The notes under the pieces are model-generated. The model did not search any database. It was given only the letters and a program-made list of their open reading frames with translations, and was not told where the DNA came from. Position numbers and translations under genes: made by a program. This document shows positions 35,840 through 45,120 of a stretch of 64,000 nt of DNA, piece by piece; the first letter of the stretch is position 1; the number at the start of each line of letters is the position of its first letter. The stretch is taken from the NCBI GenBank assembly GCA_903904835.1, contig CAIVEI010000081.1:62001-126000 (forward strand), in the 5' to 3' direction. The stretch is from an uncultured Schlesneria sp. (GTDB taxonomy: Bacteria; Planctomycetota; Planctomycetia; Planctomycetales; Planctomycetaceae).

Positions 35840-38800
35840 ATGACGAACGTCTGTGACATCGTTGAGAAATCAACAAAAACATCCTTGAACCTGTTCCATC
35901 CTGTCATCCAGGAATGGTTTCGAAATCGATTCGCCGGGCCAACGGAGCCGCAACAACAGGGCTGGCCGCAGATTGTCGCAGGTCGAGATATCCTCATTGC
36001 CGCTCCCACGGGTAGCGGTAAGACGCTGACCGCATTTCTCGCAGCGATCAATCGACTGTTCCAGGAATCTGAACAAGGAGATCTGACAAACCAGATTCGT
36101 GTTATCTATATTTCGCCACTTCGCGCCTTGTCGAATGACATGCACCGGAATCTCGAACAACCACTGGCTGAGATCCTTGCCCTGGCCGAAGAAATGGGAT
36201 TAAACGTTCCACCCATTCGCGTCGGTCTGCGGACAGGAGACACATCTGCTTCTCAGCGAGCGACGATGTTGAGACGTCCTCCACATATTCTCGTAACGAC
36301 GCCAGAATCTCTCTATTTGATGCTCACGAGTCCGAAAAGCCGAGAAACTCTGCGTCATGTCGAAACGGTGATTGTTGATGAAATCCACGCACTGGTTCGA
36401 GACAAGCGAGGTTCGCATCTGGCGATTACACTGGAACGGCTGGCCGAACTATGCCCTCGAAAATTGCAAAGGATCGGGTTGTCGGCGACCCAGCGGCCAA
36501 TGGATCAGATCGCCCGATATTTGGTTGGGTTCGGTGGTGACAGAGACGAAGACAAACGCAAGTCTATCGCGGTTGTCTCGAAACCACGCCGAAAAAACGG
36601 CGTGCTCCCATTCGATGATGAGTTAACCGGTTTTCAATCGCCAGAGCCATTGCTCGGCCCCGTCCTCGAACTCGATCTTCCGGTCATTCTTGACATCGGG
36701 CACCAGCGGCAATTGGATCTCGCGATCGAAGTGCCAAATAGTGATCTCGGTGCGGTCTGCATGCACGAGCAGTGGGCCGAGGTTAACGAACGCATCGTCA
36801 ATCTGGTGAACTCGCACCGTGCGACTCTGATCTTCGTGAACACACGGCGACTCGCAGAGCGACTGACTCATCAATTGAGTGAACTGCTTGGCGAGGATGC
36901 GATCAGCAGCCACCACGGTTCACTTGCATATAAGCATCGTCATGACACCGAGCAGCGGCTGAAGTCAGGCCAGTTAAAAGCAGTCGTCGCGACGGCGTCA
37001 CTCGAAATGGGTATCGATGTTGGATATGTCGACCTGGTCATCCAGATCGGCTCGCCCAGAAATATCGCCACCTTTCTCCAGAGGATCGGTCGGTCGGGAC
37101 ACGCGCTGGGGTTAATTCCAAAAGGACGACTCTTCGCCCTGACGAGAGACGAACTTTTCGAATGCATGGCCATCATGCGGGCAATTCGCGCCGGACGGCT
37201 CGACATCGTTCCGATCCCTTTCGCACCGCTGGACGTACTGGCCCAACAAATCGTGGCCGAGGTGGCCAGCCAGGAATGGAACACCGACGAACTGTTTGCC
37301 ATGATCCGTCGTGCCGCACCCTATCATGAACTGTCACGTTACGAGTTTGATCGAATCGTGAGAGTGCTCAGCGAGGGCATGACACCCGGTGGCGAACGAA
37401 GCCGAGTGTTCCTGCATCACGATCAGGTCGGTCGACGCGTACGAGCTCGCCCCGGCGCAAGAATGGCGGCGATCGCCAACGCAGGCGCGATCCCTGAAGT
37501 CTTTGCGATACGAGTTGTCACCGAAGAAGATCACACTGTTGTCGGCTCGGTCGATGAAGATTTCGGTACCGAAAGCCAGTCGGGCGATATCTTCTTACTC
37601 GGAAATACTTCGTGGCGGATTCGTTATCTGCGAGGCGGCGATCTGTTCGTCACGGATGCCGGAGGTGCTCCACCGACAATCCCGTTCTGGCGAGGTGAAG
37701 CACCTGGTCGGACACTCGAACTGTCCGAAGAAGTTTCGCGGCTGCGTGAGGATCTCGAAAAGAGACTCGACGATCCAACCGATGCTGAGAATTGGCTAGT
37801 CCTCGAAGCGAACGTCAATCTGGAAACAGCTCACCAGGCTGTCGAATACGCTCGAGCTCAGAAAGCGGCAATCGGCTTGTTGCCGACACTTCGCAGAATC
37901 GTTTTCGAACGATTCTTTGATGAAAGTGGTGGAATGCAGCTAGTCATTCATGCTCCGTTTGGAACACGGATCACCCGTGCGTGGGGACTGGCCATGCGGA
38001 AGCGGTTTTGCCGCTCATTCGACTTTGAACTTCAAGCCAATGCCGATGACGACGGTATCGTCTTGTCATTGGGGCCTCAGCACAGCTTTCCCCTGGAGAG
38101 CATGTTTCCCATGCTGAACCCTCGTAACGTGCAGGCGTTGTTCGAGCAAGCGGTTCTGATTGTGCCGATCTTCCAAAACCGCTGGCGATGGAACGCAACT
38201 CGGGCACTTCAGGTTTCGCGTGCCAAACTTGGCAAAAAGGTTCCGCCTGCATTGCAGCGTTTCCGAAGTGAAGACTTACTGACAGCCGTGTTTCCCAAAT
38301 TGACCGGCTGTCAGGAAAACGTCGTGGGGGATATTGAACTGCCCGATCACCCATTGGTGAAACAGACGATGGATGATTGTCTGTACGAGGCTCACGACAT
38401 GGACGCACTGAAAGAAGTGCTCGGTCGCATCGAGCGAGGCGAAATCGAATTGCTCGCCCGCGACACGCGTGAGCCGTCCCCTTTCAGTTACGAATTGATC
38501 AACGCCAACCCGTACGCATTTCTGGACGGAGGCGAAGTCGCTGAACGTCGGGCACGAGCGGTCTCGACGCGCAGGTCGTTAACCGTCGAAAGTGTCCAGG
38601 ATCTGGGTCGTCTTGACCCGGAAGCCATTTCGCAAGTCGTCGCCGAAGCACAGCCGCTTGTTCGAAATGCCGATGAACTGCACGACGCGCTGCTCAGCCG
38701 AGTCCTGCTACCGGAAAAGGAAGGCCTGGATTGGCGTGAATTCTTCCAGGAACTGGTCGCCGATGGACGCGCCACCGAAGTCCGCTGGTCGACAAAAGAG

Positions 38801-40531
38801 GAGAATATTGAGCAAACCGCCTGGGCTGCGACGGAACGAATACCAGCAGTGATTGCCGCATTTCCCGATTCAACATGGAATCCCGCAGTGACCGTTCCGG
38901 AAGAGGTTCAGCGAGACTGGGAAACGACTGACGCCCGGGTGGCACTCGTTCGTGGTTTACTGGAAATCTGTGGCCCCATCACGGGCGAAATGGTGAAAGA
39001 ACGGATCGGCATCACCTCGGGGCAGGCAACCGCCTCACTGGAGGCACTCGAAGGGGAAGGGGTTGTCCTGCGAGGTCGATTCACCGCTCCTGCCTCAAAA
39101 GAAATGACTGATGACAAATCGAGTCTTGTGATCGAGGCACCTGATGAATCGGGCGAGTCCCGCAATTTCCCCAGCGTGACGAGTACGGAATGGTGCCATC
39201 GTCGTCTGCTTGCTCGTATTCACCGACTGACGATGGATGGATTACGAAAGCAAATTGAACCCGTCAGTGTTGACGTCTTCCTCAGGTTTCTGACTCGCCA
39301 CCAAGGCGTTTCGTGGTCACATCGACGAGGAGGGTCAAATGGTCTCTTCGAGGTCATCGCTCAACTTCAGGGACTTGATATTCCCTCCGTTGCCTGGGAA
39401 CGGGACATCCTTCCTTTACGCATCGAGAATTACCAGGCGGAGTGGTTGGATGAACTTTGTCTGACGGGCGAAGTCGGCTGGGGTCGACTTTTTCCGCCAC
39501 CAAGGAACCCTGACAAATCCCGGCCCATGGCCAGCTTGACCAGAGTCGCTCCGATCTCGTTCTTTCTGCGGGAAGACGCGGTTTGGCTTGGAACGCGTTC
39601 ACCGGAACTCGATTTTGACGGTCTCAGCAGCCCCGCGCGGCAAATCTACGAGCTGTTGGAAAGTCGCGGTGCAATGTTTGCCGCCGATATTCTCACCGCC
39701 ACTCGAATGCTGAACGACCATCTCGACGATGCGCTGGGTGAGTTAGTCGCTAGAGGTTTCCTGACGGCAGACGGTTTCGCGGGCTTAAGGGGACTTGTCG
39801 GAGAAAAACTAAGCCCGTCGCGAAGGCCCGGCCGACAAAAAGTCGAACGCAAGCGAACGACCAAAGCTGCTATTGGCCGATGGTCGATTCGTATTGCTGT
39901 CAGGCCGTCAACAGAACTTGAATCGTCTCCAAACTCAAACCGAGATCGACTCGTTCCGTCTGACACATCCGCGAAAAGTCAGCCTTTGAACGAGACAAAG
40001 CCAGCAGAACCAATCGGCGATAATCCACGCGTGATCCGCGAGCGCGTGAACGAAGACTGGGCCTGGCAATTGCTTCGACGTTGGGGTGTCGTATTCCGCG
40101 ATTTACTCGCCCGCGAGGATGGTGCCCCTGCCTGGTACGAGCTTCTTCAAGTGTTAAGGCGTCTTGAAGCCCGAGGTGAAATCCGTGGTGGCCGATTTAT
40201 TTCAGGTGTGGCCGGTGAACAATTCGCGTTGACCGATAGCGTCCAGCACCTCAGGCGACTTCGCGATGAAGGAGCGACGCAAGAAATTGTGGTGGTTTCC
40301 GGAGCCGATCCGCTTAATCTCGTTGGTATCATCACTCGCCAGGAACGAGTCCCTTGCACGGCATCCAACCGCGTCGCTTTTCTCGACGGTCTGCCTGTCG
40401 CCTGCCTGCAAGGGGGCGAAGTTCGCTGGATGGGACAAGTCCCGCGTGAGTCGATGCCCGTCATCCTCGAACGACTTCGCTCCGCCACGATCATGACACT
40501 GGAAAAAGCAGAAAAAGCAGCGTCGAAATGA
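35840..40531 (+). CDS. lhr: Lhr-type ATP-dependent helicase
   Basis: 1563 aa from ATG 35840 (TTG 35825 is the only upstream alternative). Superfamily 2 motifs: Q-like EPQQQGWP, Walker A APTGSGKT at about residues 54-61, motif Ia YISPLRAL, motif II DEIH near residue 180, motif III LSATQRP, motif V VVATASLEMGIDVG, and motif VI QRIGRSGH. The DEAD/DEAH-associated and winged-helix Lhr core follows, and then the long C-terminal region typical of full-length (~1500 aa) bacterial Lhr. It translocates 3'-5' on single-stranded DNA and is linked to DNA repair. It is single-gene and divergent from fucU, with a 155 bp intergenic region. Confidence 0.95.
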   Translation: MTNVCDIVEKSTKTSLNLFHPVIQEWFRNRFAGPTEPQQQGWPQIVAGRDILIAAPTGSGKTLTAFLAAINRLFQESEQGDLTNQIRVIYISPLRALSNDMHRNLEQPLAEILALAEEMGLNVPPIRVGLRTGDTSASQRATMLRRPPHILVTTPESLYLMLTSPKSRETLRHVETVIVDEIHALVRDKRGSHLAITLERLAELCPRKLQRIGLSATQRPMDQIARYLVGFGGDRDEDKRKSIAVVSKPRRKNGVLPFDDELTGFQSPEPLLGPVLELDLPVILDIGHQRQLDLAIEVPNSDLGAVCMHEQWAEVNERIVNLVNSHRATLIFVNTRRLAERLTHQLSELLGEDAISSHHGSLAYKHRHDTEQRLKSGQLKAVVATASLEMGIDVGYVDLVIQIGSPRNIATFLQRIGRSGHALGLIPKGRLFALTRDELFECMAIMRAIRAGRLDIVPIPFAPLDVLAQQIVAEVASQEWNTDELFAMIRRAAPYHELSRYEFDRIVRVLSEGMTPGGERSRVFLHHDQVGRRVRARPGARMAAIANAGAIPEVFAIRVVTEEDHTVVGSVDEDFGTESQSGDIFLLGNTSWRIRYLRGGDLFVTDAGGAPPTIPFWRGEAPGRTLELSEEVSRLREDLEKRLDDPTDAENWLVLEANVNLETAHQAVEYARAQKAAIGLLPTLRRIVFERFFDESGGMQLVIHAPFGTRITRAWGLAMRKRFCRSFDFELQANADDDGIVLSLGPQHSFPLESMFPMLNPRNVQALFEQAVLIVPIFQNRWRWNATRALQVSRAKLGKKVPPALQRFRSEDLLTAVFPKLTGCQENVVGDIELPDHPLVKQTMDDCLYEAHDMDALKEVLGRIERGEIELLARDTREPSPFSYELINANPYAFLDGGEVAERRARAVSTRRSLTVESVQDLGRLDPEAISQVVAEAQPLVRNADELHDALLSRVLLPEKEGLDWREFFQELVADGRATEVRWSTKEENIEQTAWAATERIPAVIAAFPDSTWNPAVTVPEEVQRDWETTDARVALVRGLLEICGPITGEMVKERIGITSGQATASLEALEGEGVVLRGRFTAPASKEMTDDKSSLVIEAPDESGESRNFPSVTSTEWCHRRLLARIHRLTMDGLRKQIEPVSVDVFLRFLTRHQGVSWSHRRGGSNGLFEVIAQLQGLDIPSVAWERDILPLRIENYQAEWLDELCLTGEVGWGRLFPPPRNPDKSRPMASLTRVAPISFFLREDAVWLGTRSPELDFDGLSSPARQIYELLESRGAMFAADILTATRMLNDHLDDALGELVARGFLTADGFAGLRGLVGEKLSPSRRPGRQKVERKRTTKAAIGRWSIRIAVRPSTELESSPNSNRDRLVPSDTSAKSQPLNETKPAEPIGDNPRVIRERVNEDWAWQLLRRWGVVFRDLLAREDGAPAWYELLQVLRRLEARGEIRGGRFISGVAGEQFALTDSVQHLRRLRDEGATQEIVVVSGADPLNLVGIITRQERVPCTASNRVAFLDGLPVACLQGGEVRWMGQVPRESMPVILERLRSATIMTLEKAEKAASK

Positions 40532-40777
40532 ACATCGCTTTACCGAAATTTACAAAGTAAGACCAGTCGGTATATGGCTGGGTTTCCTGTCATCCTGAGT
40601 TGAAGTCGTTGATCCAACCGGGCGTTTCTTGCGTTCAGACAATTCACATCTGTGTCGAAAGAGTTCGATCACAGAAACGTCTTCGTCGACAAGTAGCCAT
40701 CATCACGAGAAACTGGTTATCGTAGGTCTGTTCCTTCAGATTCACGGTACTTCACCAAAATAGACTGGACCTGACAG

Positions 40778-42523
40778 ATGTCCGATCCGACCGAGCGGAA
40801 GAGCGTGCCTGAACAGCCGTTGTATATTTTGCTGGTATTGGCGCTCGTGGGAACCTTCTTCCTGATGCAGATCGCAATTCCACTGGCATTGTATTATGCC
40901 ATCCATGGTTCGGTGAATCCGGGAGACTTGATCACAACATCGGTTCCTGAATATTCGCACGTGGCATTGTGGAAAGGCCGTATCTGGCATTCCGCGTTAA
41001 CCGTTGGGCCAAGCTTTAATGGTAAAGGGAACCTCAAGTCATTTGATCCTGCCACGGGAACGCCGACTGAATCGAGCATCCAGATTCCATTCCCAATCTC
41101 GGGCCTTTTAGCAGACGGTGATCGGTTGTGGGCCATTTCGCCAAACTCTGTCGTCCGGGTCGACGGGGAAAAAGGAACCGAATTCAAACCCAAAACGCTC
41201 TTAAACCGACCATGCGATCCGTTTCTTTATGATGGGAAAGTGGCTGTGATCGACATGACCAAATCGGGCACGCCAAAACTTTTGGTGCTTGAAGACAACG
41301 AATGGGTGGAACTCGGTACGGTCCTGGCCCCGTTAAGTCTCACGTGGACGACCGTCGACGGCAAACAGGTTTTGACTGCTCCAAACACGACGTCCGCCGT
41401 GAGCAGCCAATTGAACGATATCAAAGTCATCTCCCACAACGGCCAATTCCATCTGTTCCTGGCAGATGGGTCCATCGTCGCTTATCGAATCGGTCTGGAA
41501 CTGGCAACACCTTCCGCGCTGGCACCTGATAACGTCGACACGGCCGTTGATTTAAGCGATTTGAAAAATTGGGAAGTCGCCTGTCCGGCAACCGCCAGAA
41601 TCGGTCTTCGCGGAAAAGATCTGTTTAAGGCTGGATTAGTGGATGGCCAGCCAGCCGTCATTACAACCACGTCAACAACCACGGTTCCATTTCAGGCAAG
41701 TTCGTTGGTCGGCTATCGAAGGATTGACGGAGTCTGGCAGAAAACGGCCGAACAACAAACACCTGGAATGACAGAGCTCATGACAGTTACCGACGGGATA
41801 AAGACCTATGTCGGAGGCCTGTCAATGGTACAGACGTTGCGCATGCACGAAGTCATCGGTAACGAGATTCATCCGACTGGTGCTGTCGTGAAAGCGCCGG
41901 TTCACCCGTTGCAACAGCCGTTGAAACAGTTTGTTCTGATTGGGCAATGCGTCTACTGGCCAACCTTGTTGCTAATGGCACTGGGACTCAGTTGGCTGAT
42001 GGCGACCTATCGAGAGGCATCCTACCAATTCGGCTTAACAACCATAGAACTTGCATCGATTACTCGACGAGGCATTGCACGTGTCATTGACTATTTTGTG
42101 TATGTGATCCCACTTTATTTTTTCGCGATGGCGTTTGGAATGTCGTCCCAGGAACAAGTGGAACAAAACATGGACAAAATGTTTGACTTCAGCCAGGGGG
42201 GAATGCTTCTTCAACTGATCTGGGTCATTTTTGGTTCGCTATTGATCCAACTCTTTATCCTCGTCGTGACATCGCTGTTTCAAGGTTATTGGGGCGTTAC
42301 ACTGGGAAAATGGATTTGCGGAATACGAACGGTCCGAACAACGTTGCGTCCCTGTGGATTCCTGCGGTCACTATTGCGAGAAATTCTCATTCTTGTTGAT
42401 ACGATTTTCACTTGGACATGGGTTCCGGCAGTACTGTGTATCGCTTTCACCAGTTGCAAGCAGCGACTTGGCGATCTGGCCGCCGATACGATTGTAATTC
42501 GAAAACCGAAGATACCTGATTAG
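40778..42523 (+). CDS. RDD-family membrane protein with large extracytoplasmic domain
   Basis: 581 aa. One membrane helix near the start (LYILLVLALVGTFFLMQIAIPLALYY) is followed by ~350 residues that look like a beta-propeller (repeats such as HVALWKGRIWH and DGDRLWAISPNSVVRVDG). Then another helix (YWPTLLLMALGLSWLMATY) leads to an RDD domain: TRRGIARVIDYFVYVIPLYF, GYWGVTLGKWICGIRTV and KQRLGDLAADTIVI. RDD proteins are putative transporters or channels; the propeller insertion is not part of the common family layout. ATG 40778 follows a 246 bp gap after lhr in which nothing stands out. Confidence 0.8.
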   Translation: MSDPTERKSVPEQPLYILLVLALVGTFFLMQIAIPLALYYAIHGSVNPGDLITTSVPEYSHVALWKGRIWHSALTVGPSFNGKGNLKSFDPATGTPTESSIQIPFPISGLLADGDRLWAISPNSVVRVDGEKGTEFKPKTLLNRPCDPFLYDGKVAVIDMTKSGTPKLLVLEDNEWVELGTVLAPLSLTWTTVDGKQVLTAPNTTSAVSSQLNDIKVISHNGQFHLFLADGSIVAYRIGLELATPSALAPDNVDTAVDLSDLKNWEVACPATARIGLRGKDLFKAGLVDGQPAVITTTSTTTVPFQASSLVGYRRIDGVWQKTAEQQTPGMTELMTVTDGIKTYVGGLSMVQTLRMHEVIGNEIHPTGAVVKAPVHPLQQPLKQFVLIGQCVYWPTLLLMALGLSWLMATYREASYQFGLTTIELASITRRGIARVIDYFVYVIPLYFFAMAFGMSSQEQVEQNMDKMFDFSQGGMLLQLIWVIFGSLLIQLFILVVTSLFQGYWGVTLGKWICGIRTVRTTLRPCGFLRSLLREILILVDTIFTWTWVPAVLCIAFTSCKQRLGDLAADTIVIRKPKIPD

Positions 42524-43047
42524 CAAAAGCACCAAGCGCGAATGGCTTACGAATCGCCCTGCATCACTTACTGTGCTGAATATGCAAAAAAAGGAACCTG
42601 GCCAATTCTGTCGAATTTGGCCAACTTTTTGAGAAATTTGGCAGTGACTTTGGGACCGCCACCTGCTGGAACACTAAACATTCTTTTTTCCGCTGACTTC
42701 AATCAGTTTTACCCGTTGCTGCCGAGCGGGATCATCAGTGTCAGTGTTCCCGGAGCCAATTTACTCAACAATACTCAGCAGTTTCAGGTTGACGAATTTC
42801 GACGGGTGTATCCCGTTGATGCGTTCTGATCTGGCGGACGATTTCTGCGACTGGCGTTCCAAAACGGCGTTGGCTATCTTCTTCGTATTGGTACGTCGTT
42901 CGTTCTCGTGACGCACTTGATTGGTTAGAGTTTCGAAACCCAAGGACTGTCGTTACGTCCTGATGTTTTTTCAATTCGACTTGAGAAAACAGGCTTTCTT
43001 GCGAAACATCTAACGATGTGATGCGTACAATAAGGTGATTTCGAATC
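42524..43047. other. Gene-poor 520 bp stretch
   Basis: Apart from the terminator-like hairpin near its left end, I recognise nothing here. Two short open frames (42542-42829 plus strand; 42765-43073 minus strand) have no ribosome sites and no domain resemblance. The minus-strand frame has a polar, charged C-terminal part that could be a decayed gene, but this is weak. The right end must carry the promoter and AAGGTGA ribosome site of the PH-domain gene. Confidence 0.45.
42599..42630 (+). terminator. Intrinsic terminator-like hairpin after the RDD gene
   Basis: Arms TGGCCAA (42599-42605) and TTGGCCA (42617-42623), extended by A-T pairs toward the loop, are followed at once by ACTTTTTG. It lies 75 bp past the RDD stop. 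Stem plus T-run fit a rho-independent terminator. Confidence 0.6.
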
Positions 43048-43563
43048 ATGTTGACTAAAAAACCGCAAGCCATTTCGGGTGTCAGCCCTGATCATGAGAC
43101 GGTGATTGAAGAACTGTATCCTTCCATCGCGATTACGCCGATTGGCGACTTTATCAACCGCGTCCTTGGGTCAATTCCGAACCGGGTTTGGGGCCTGAAA
43201 ATCTCGAACCTGTTATTCGGTCTTGCAGTCGCCCCCTTGGCGGCGACAGTTTACCTTTGGATGAAAGTTTTCGGATCGAGATATGTCGTAACGAATCGTG
43301 TGGTAAAACGAGTCGACTCGTTAGGCTTTCGCCAGCATGAGTCCGTGCCACTCTCGCAAATCGTGACTGCAACTGTCGATCCTGATTCCCGTATGGAATT
43401 CTACCAGACGGGTGACGTTCGACTCTCAGGAGCCGGCGGGCAATCGTTGCTGCTTCTCCGTGGTGTTCCTCGGCCAGAGCGGTTCTGTCAGGTGATTCAA
43501 GAGGCAGTCGATGCCAAGCGACTTGTGGCAAACTCTTTGGCACAAATTAAAGCAAGACATTGA
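43048..43563 (+). CDS. Bacterial PH-domain membrane protein
   Basis: 171 aa. After a polar start (ETVIEELYPSIAITPIGDFI) there is one membrane segment (ISNLLFGLAVAPLAATVYLWMKVF). Then comes a PH-like (DUF304/bPH2) beta-domain: SRYVVTNRVVKRVDSLGFRQHESVPLSQI, then DVRLSGAGGQSLLLLRGVPRPERFCQVIQEAV. In the common family two helices precede the domain. These proteins are thought to sense or organise the membrane; no activity is established. ATG 43048 has AAGGTGA upstream. The gene is monocistronic. Confidence 0.8.
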   Translation: MLTKKPQAISGVSPDHETVIEELYPSIAITPIGDFINRVLGSIPNRVWGLKISNLLFGLAVAPLAATVYLWMKVFGSRYVVTNRVVKRVDSLGFRQHESVPLSQIVTATVDPDSRMEFYQTGDVRLSGAGGQSLLLLRGVPRPERFCQVIQEAVDAKRLVANSLAQIKARH

Positions 43564-43724
43564 CTTACGCCATAAGTCGGATTTTCTGAAGCCTGCGGGT
43601 CGCTGTTTGTAAAAGTCGACGTCGTCGAAAGTTATGACAATTGTGATTTTTCGGATTTCCAGTTGATGGGGCGCAGAAATCCTCGCCTGGAACTTGAGTA
43701 AGCCACGACGACTTACGCCAAGTC
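43562..43724. repeat. Pair of short direct-repeated palindromes
   Basis: GACTTACGCCATAAGTC (43562-43578, starting inside the PH gene's stop) and GACTTACGCCAAGTC (43710-43724) are near-identical and each can form a small hairpin. They lie in the ~400 bp gap before the HU gene. Nothing else coding is visible between them. Confidence 0.45.
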
Positions 43725-43863
43725 ATGGAAAACTTTGCCGACTGTAGCAGTTTTTCCAAAAGTTCTCATTGTGACGAGCCGATAAAGTGTGCAAGGGAAG
43801 ACTGCGCGTCGGGTTGCCGAATACAGTTTTCCTGGCGTTTTGGTCGGTAGGGAACATGGCGAC

Positions 43864-43893
43864 TTGACATTAAGTCTTTTTTGGGAATACAGT
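43864..43893 (+). promoter_or_regulatory. Possible sigma-70-type promoter of the HU gene
   Basis: A perfect TTGACA at 43864-43869 is followed after 18 bases by TACAGT (43888-43893), a 4/6 match to the -10 consensus; AATACA at 16 bases is an alternative. The HU start is ~70 bp further on. This is a sequence match only. Confidence 0.45.
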
Positions 43894-43962
43894 TGAGTCT
43901 TATCAGCACCATCGAATACTGTTCGATCGCTCAAGGTCGGCATTCTTCGGGAGACTCATGTC

Positions 43963-44409
43963 GTGACCAAAAAAGAAATCGTCAAAGAGATCTCAGAAGC
44001 CCTGGGAATGACGCAGCTCAAGACGAAAGAGATCGTCCAAAAGACTTTCGACGCGATCGTTAAGACGCTCGTGGAAGACGGGCGTATTGAGTTGCGAAAT
44101 TTTGGAGTTTTTGAAGTCAAGAAACGAGCGGCTCGGAAGGCGCGGAATCCACGAACGGGAGACAAGGTTTTTGTCCCTGAAAAGTTCGTGGTTACGTTCA
44201 AGCCGGGCAAAGAGATGGAAGAAAAAGTCCGTCTGTTGGAAATGGAAGCAGCCGCAAAAGCTGCAAGTCAGAATGCCGAACTTCATCAGCACGCTGAACA
44301 TCATCAACATGCCGCTGAAATTCATCCGCACCCTGATCACCATCAACACAACGGGTTACCAGAACACAAAACAAACCCAGCTGATTTACATACCAATTTT
44401 CCTGAATGA
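43963..44409 (+). CDS. HU-family DNA-binding protein with histidine-rich tail
   Basis: 148 aa; the HU fold covers residues 1-90: [45 protein letters not shown] with the DNA-gripping RNP arm, and [13 protein letters not shown]. Residues ~106-148 form an extension with 12 histidines, many as H-x-H or HH pairs ([20 protein letters not shown]). HU bends and compacts DNA. The tail is not part of the family and could bind metal ions such as zinc, nickel or copper. Start is GTG 43963, with GGAG nine bases upstream; the nearby ATG 43958 meets a stop after one codon. It is single-gene, probably highly expressed from the promoter just upstream. Confidence 0.92.
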   Translation: MTKKEIVKEISEALGMTQLKTKEIVQKTFDAIVKTLVEDGRIELRNFGVFEVKKRAARKARNPRTGDKVFVPEKFVVTFKPGKEMEEKVRLLEMEAAAKAASQNAELHQHAEHHQHAAEIHPHPDHHQHNGLPEHKTNPADLHTNFPE

Positions 44410-44616
44410 ATTCGACGCTGATAAAGTGCCGGTCGTTCAATAAACGGGATGTGTTCAGTCGGATCGAAAAATCGCGAAGACATCAATCCAGTGGATAATC
44501 ACTGGGCGGATTAAAGGATGTATCGATCACAGGTCGACTCAAGGCCTGTGACAGATAGTGTCGCTATAGGATTGAGCGAACAAGGCCGTCTTTTGGCGGT
44601 TGGCACGGAGGCCATC

Positions 44617-44838
44617 ATGCGAAATCGACTGTACATTACGTTGTTGCTGCTGGCATGCAGTTTGGGGCAGGTCGGATGCATCGTGCCAATCTGGTCGTCT
44701 TCGCCGGATGTCCGGGCCCGACAACTGATCTACGCATCAGAAGGCTATCGACATATCCCCGAAATCTGGGACCGGATTTGGGGCTTGGATATGCCTGACG
44801 TCATGACACCGTATCGAACACATGGCGGCGTGATCTGA
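44617..44838 (+). CDS. Small lipoprotein-like planctomycete protein
   Basis: 73 aa from ATG 44617, which has GGAGG seven bases upstream; the longer frame from 44518 is discarded. The N-terminus is a signal with a possible lipobox (LLACSLGQVGC), so the mature protein would start at the cysteine. The mature part, RQLIYASEGYRHIPEIWDRIWGLDMPDVMTPYRTHGGVI, resembles short conserved proteins I associate with planctomycetes; no function is known. The ~200 bp leader before it contains small inverted repeats (for example TCACAGG 44527-44533 with CCTGTGA 44545-44551). Confidence 0.7.
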   Translation: MRNRLYITLLLLACSLGQVGCIVPIWSSSPDVRARQLIYASEGYRHIPEIWDRIWGLDMPDVMTPYRTHGGVI

Positions 44839-45120
44839 CGCTCTCGTTTCGTGACACGTTACGTACGGCGATTGTACTCCCCCCAACCGTTTGAGTATGG
44901 GGGCTGAATTGCTCCGTTGTCTACGGGGCCGTACGATTGACTGGCGATTCCCATCACGGAAATGAAGGCGAAATCGTCTTTGATCATCCCGAGTGAATGT
45001 TGCGTCGATGAAGTGCCGGATAAGATAATCAGTGTGCGACGATGCGATTGTAGGCGGCCAATGCCAACGGGGCACGATTGGCGTCAATCACTTGATCGTC
45101 GTGACTGAGAGAATATCTTC

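Noticed and set aside
42542-42829. 95 aa frame on the plus strand after the RDD gene
   Set aside because: It has no ribosome site, crosses a terminator-like hairpin, and shows no domain or membrane pattern; chance frame is more likely.
42765-43073. 102 aa minus-strand frame overlapping the PH-domain gene start
   Set aside because: Its N-terminal part overlaps the real gene on the other strand and its polar C-terminus matches nothing I know; at most a decayed remnant.
44518-44616. N-terminal extension of the small lipoprotein
   Set aside because: It lacks a ribosome site, includes hairpin-forming leader sequence and would hide the signal peptide.
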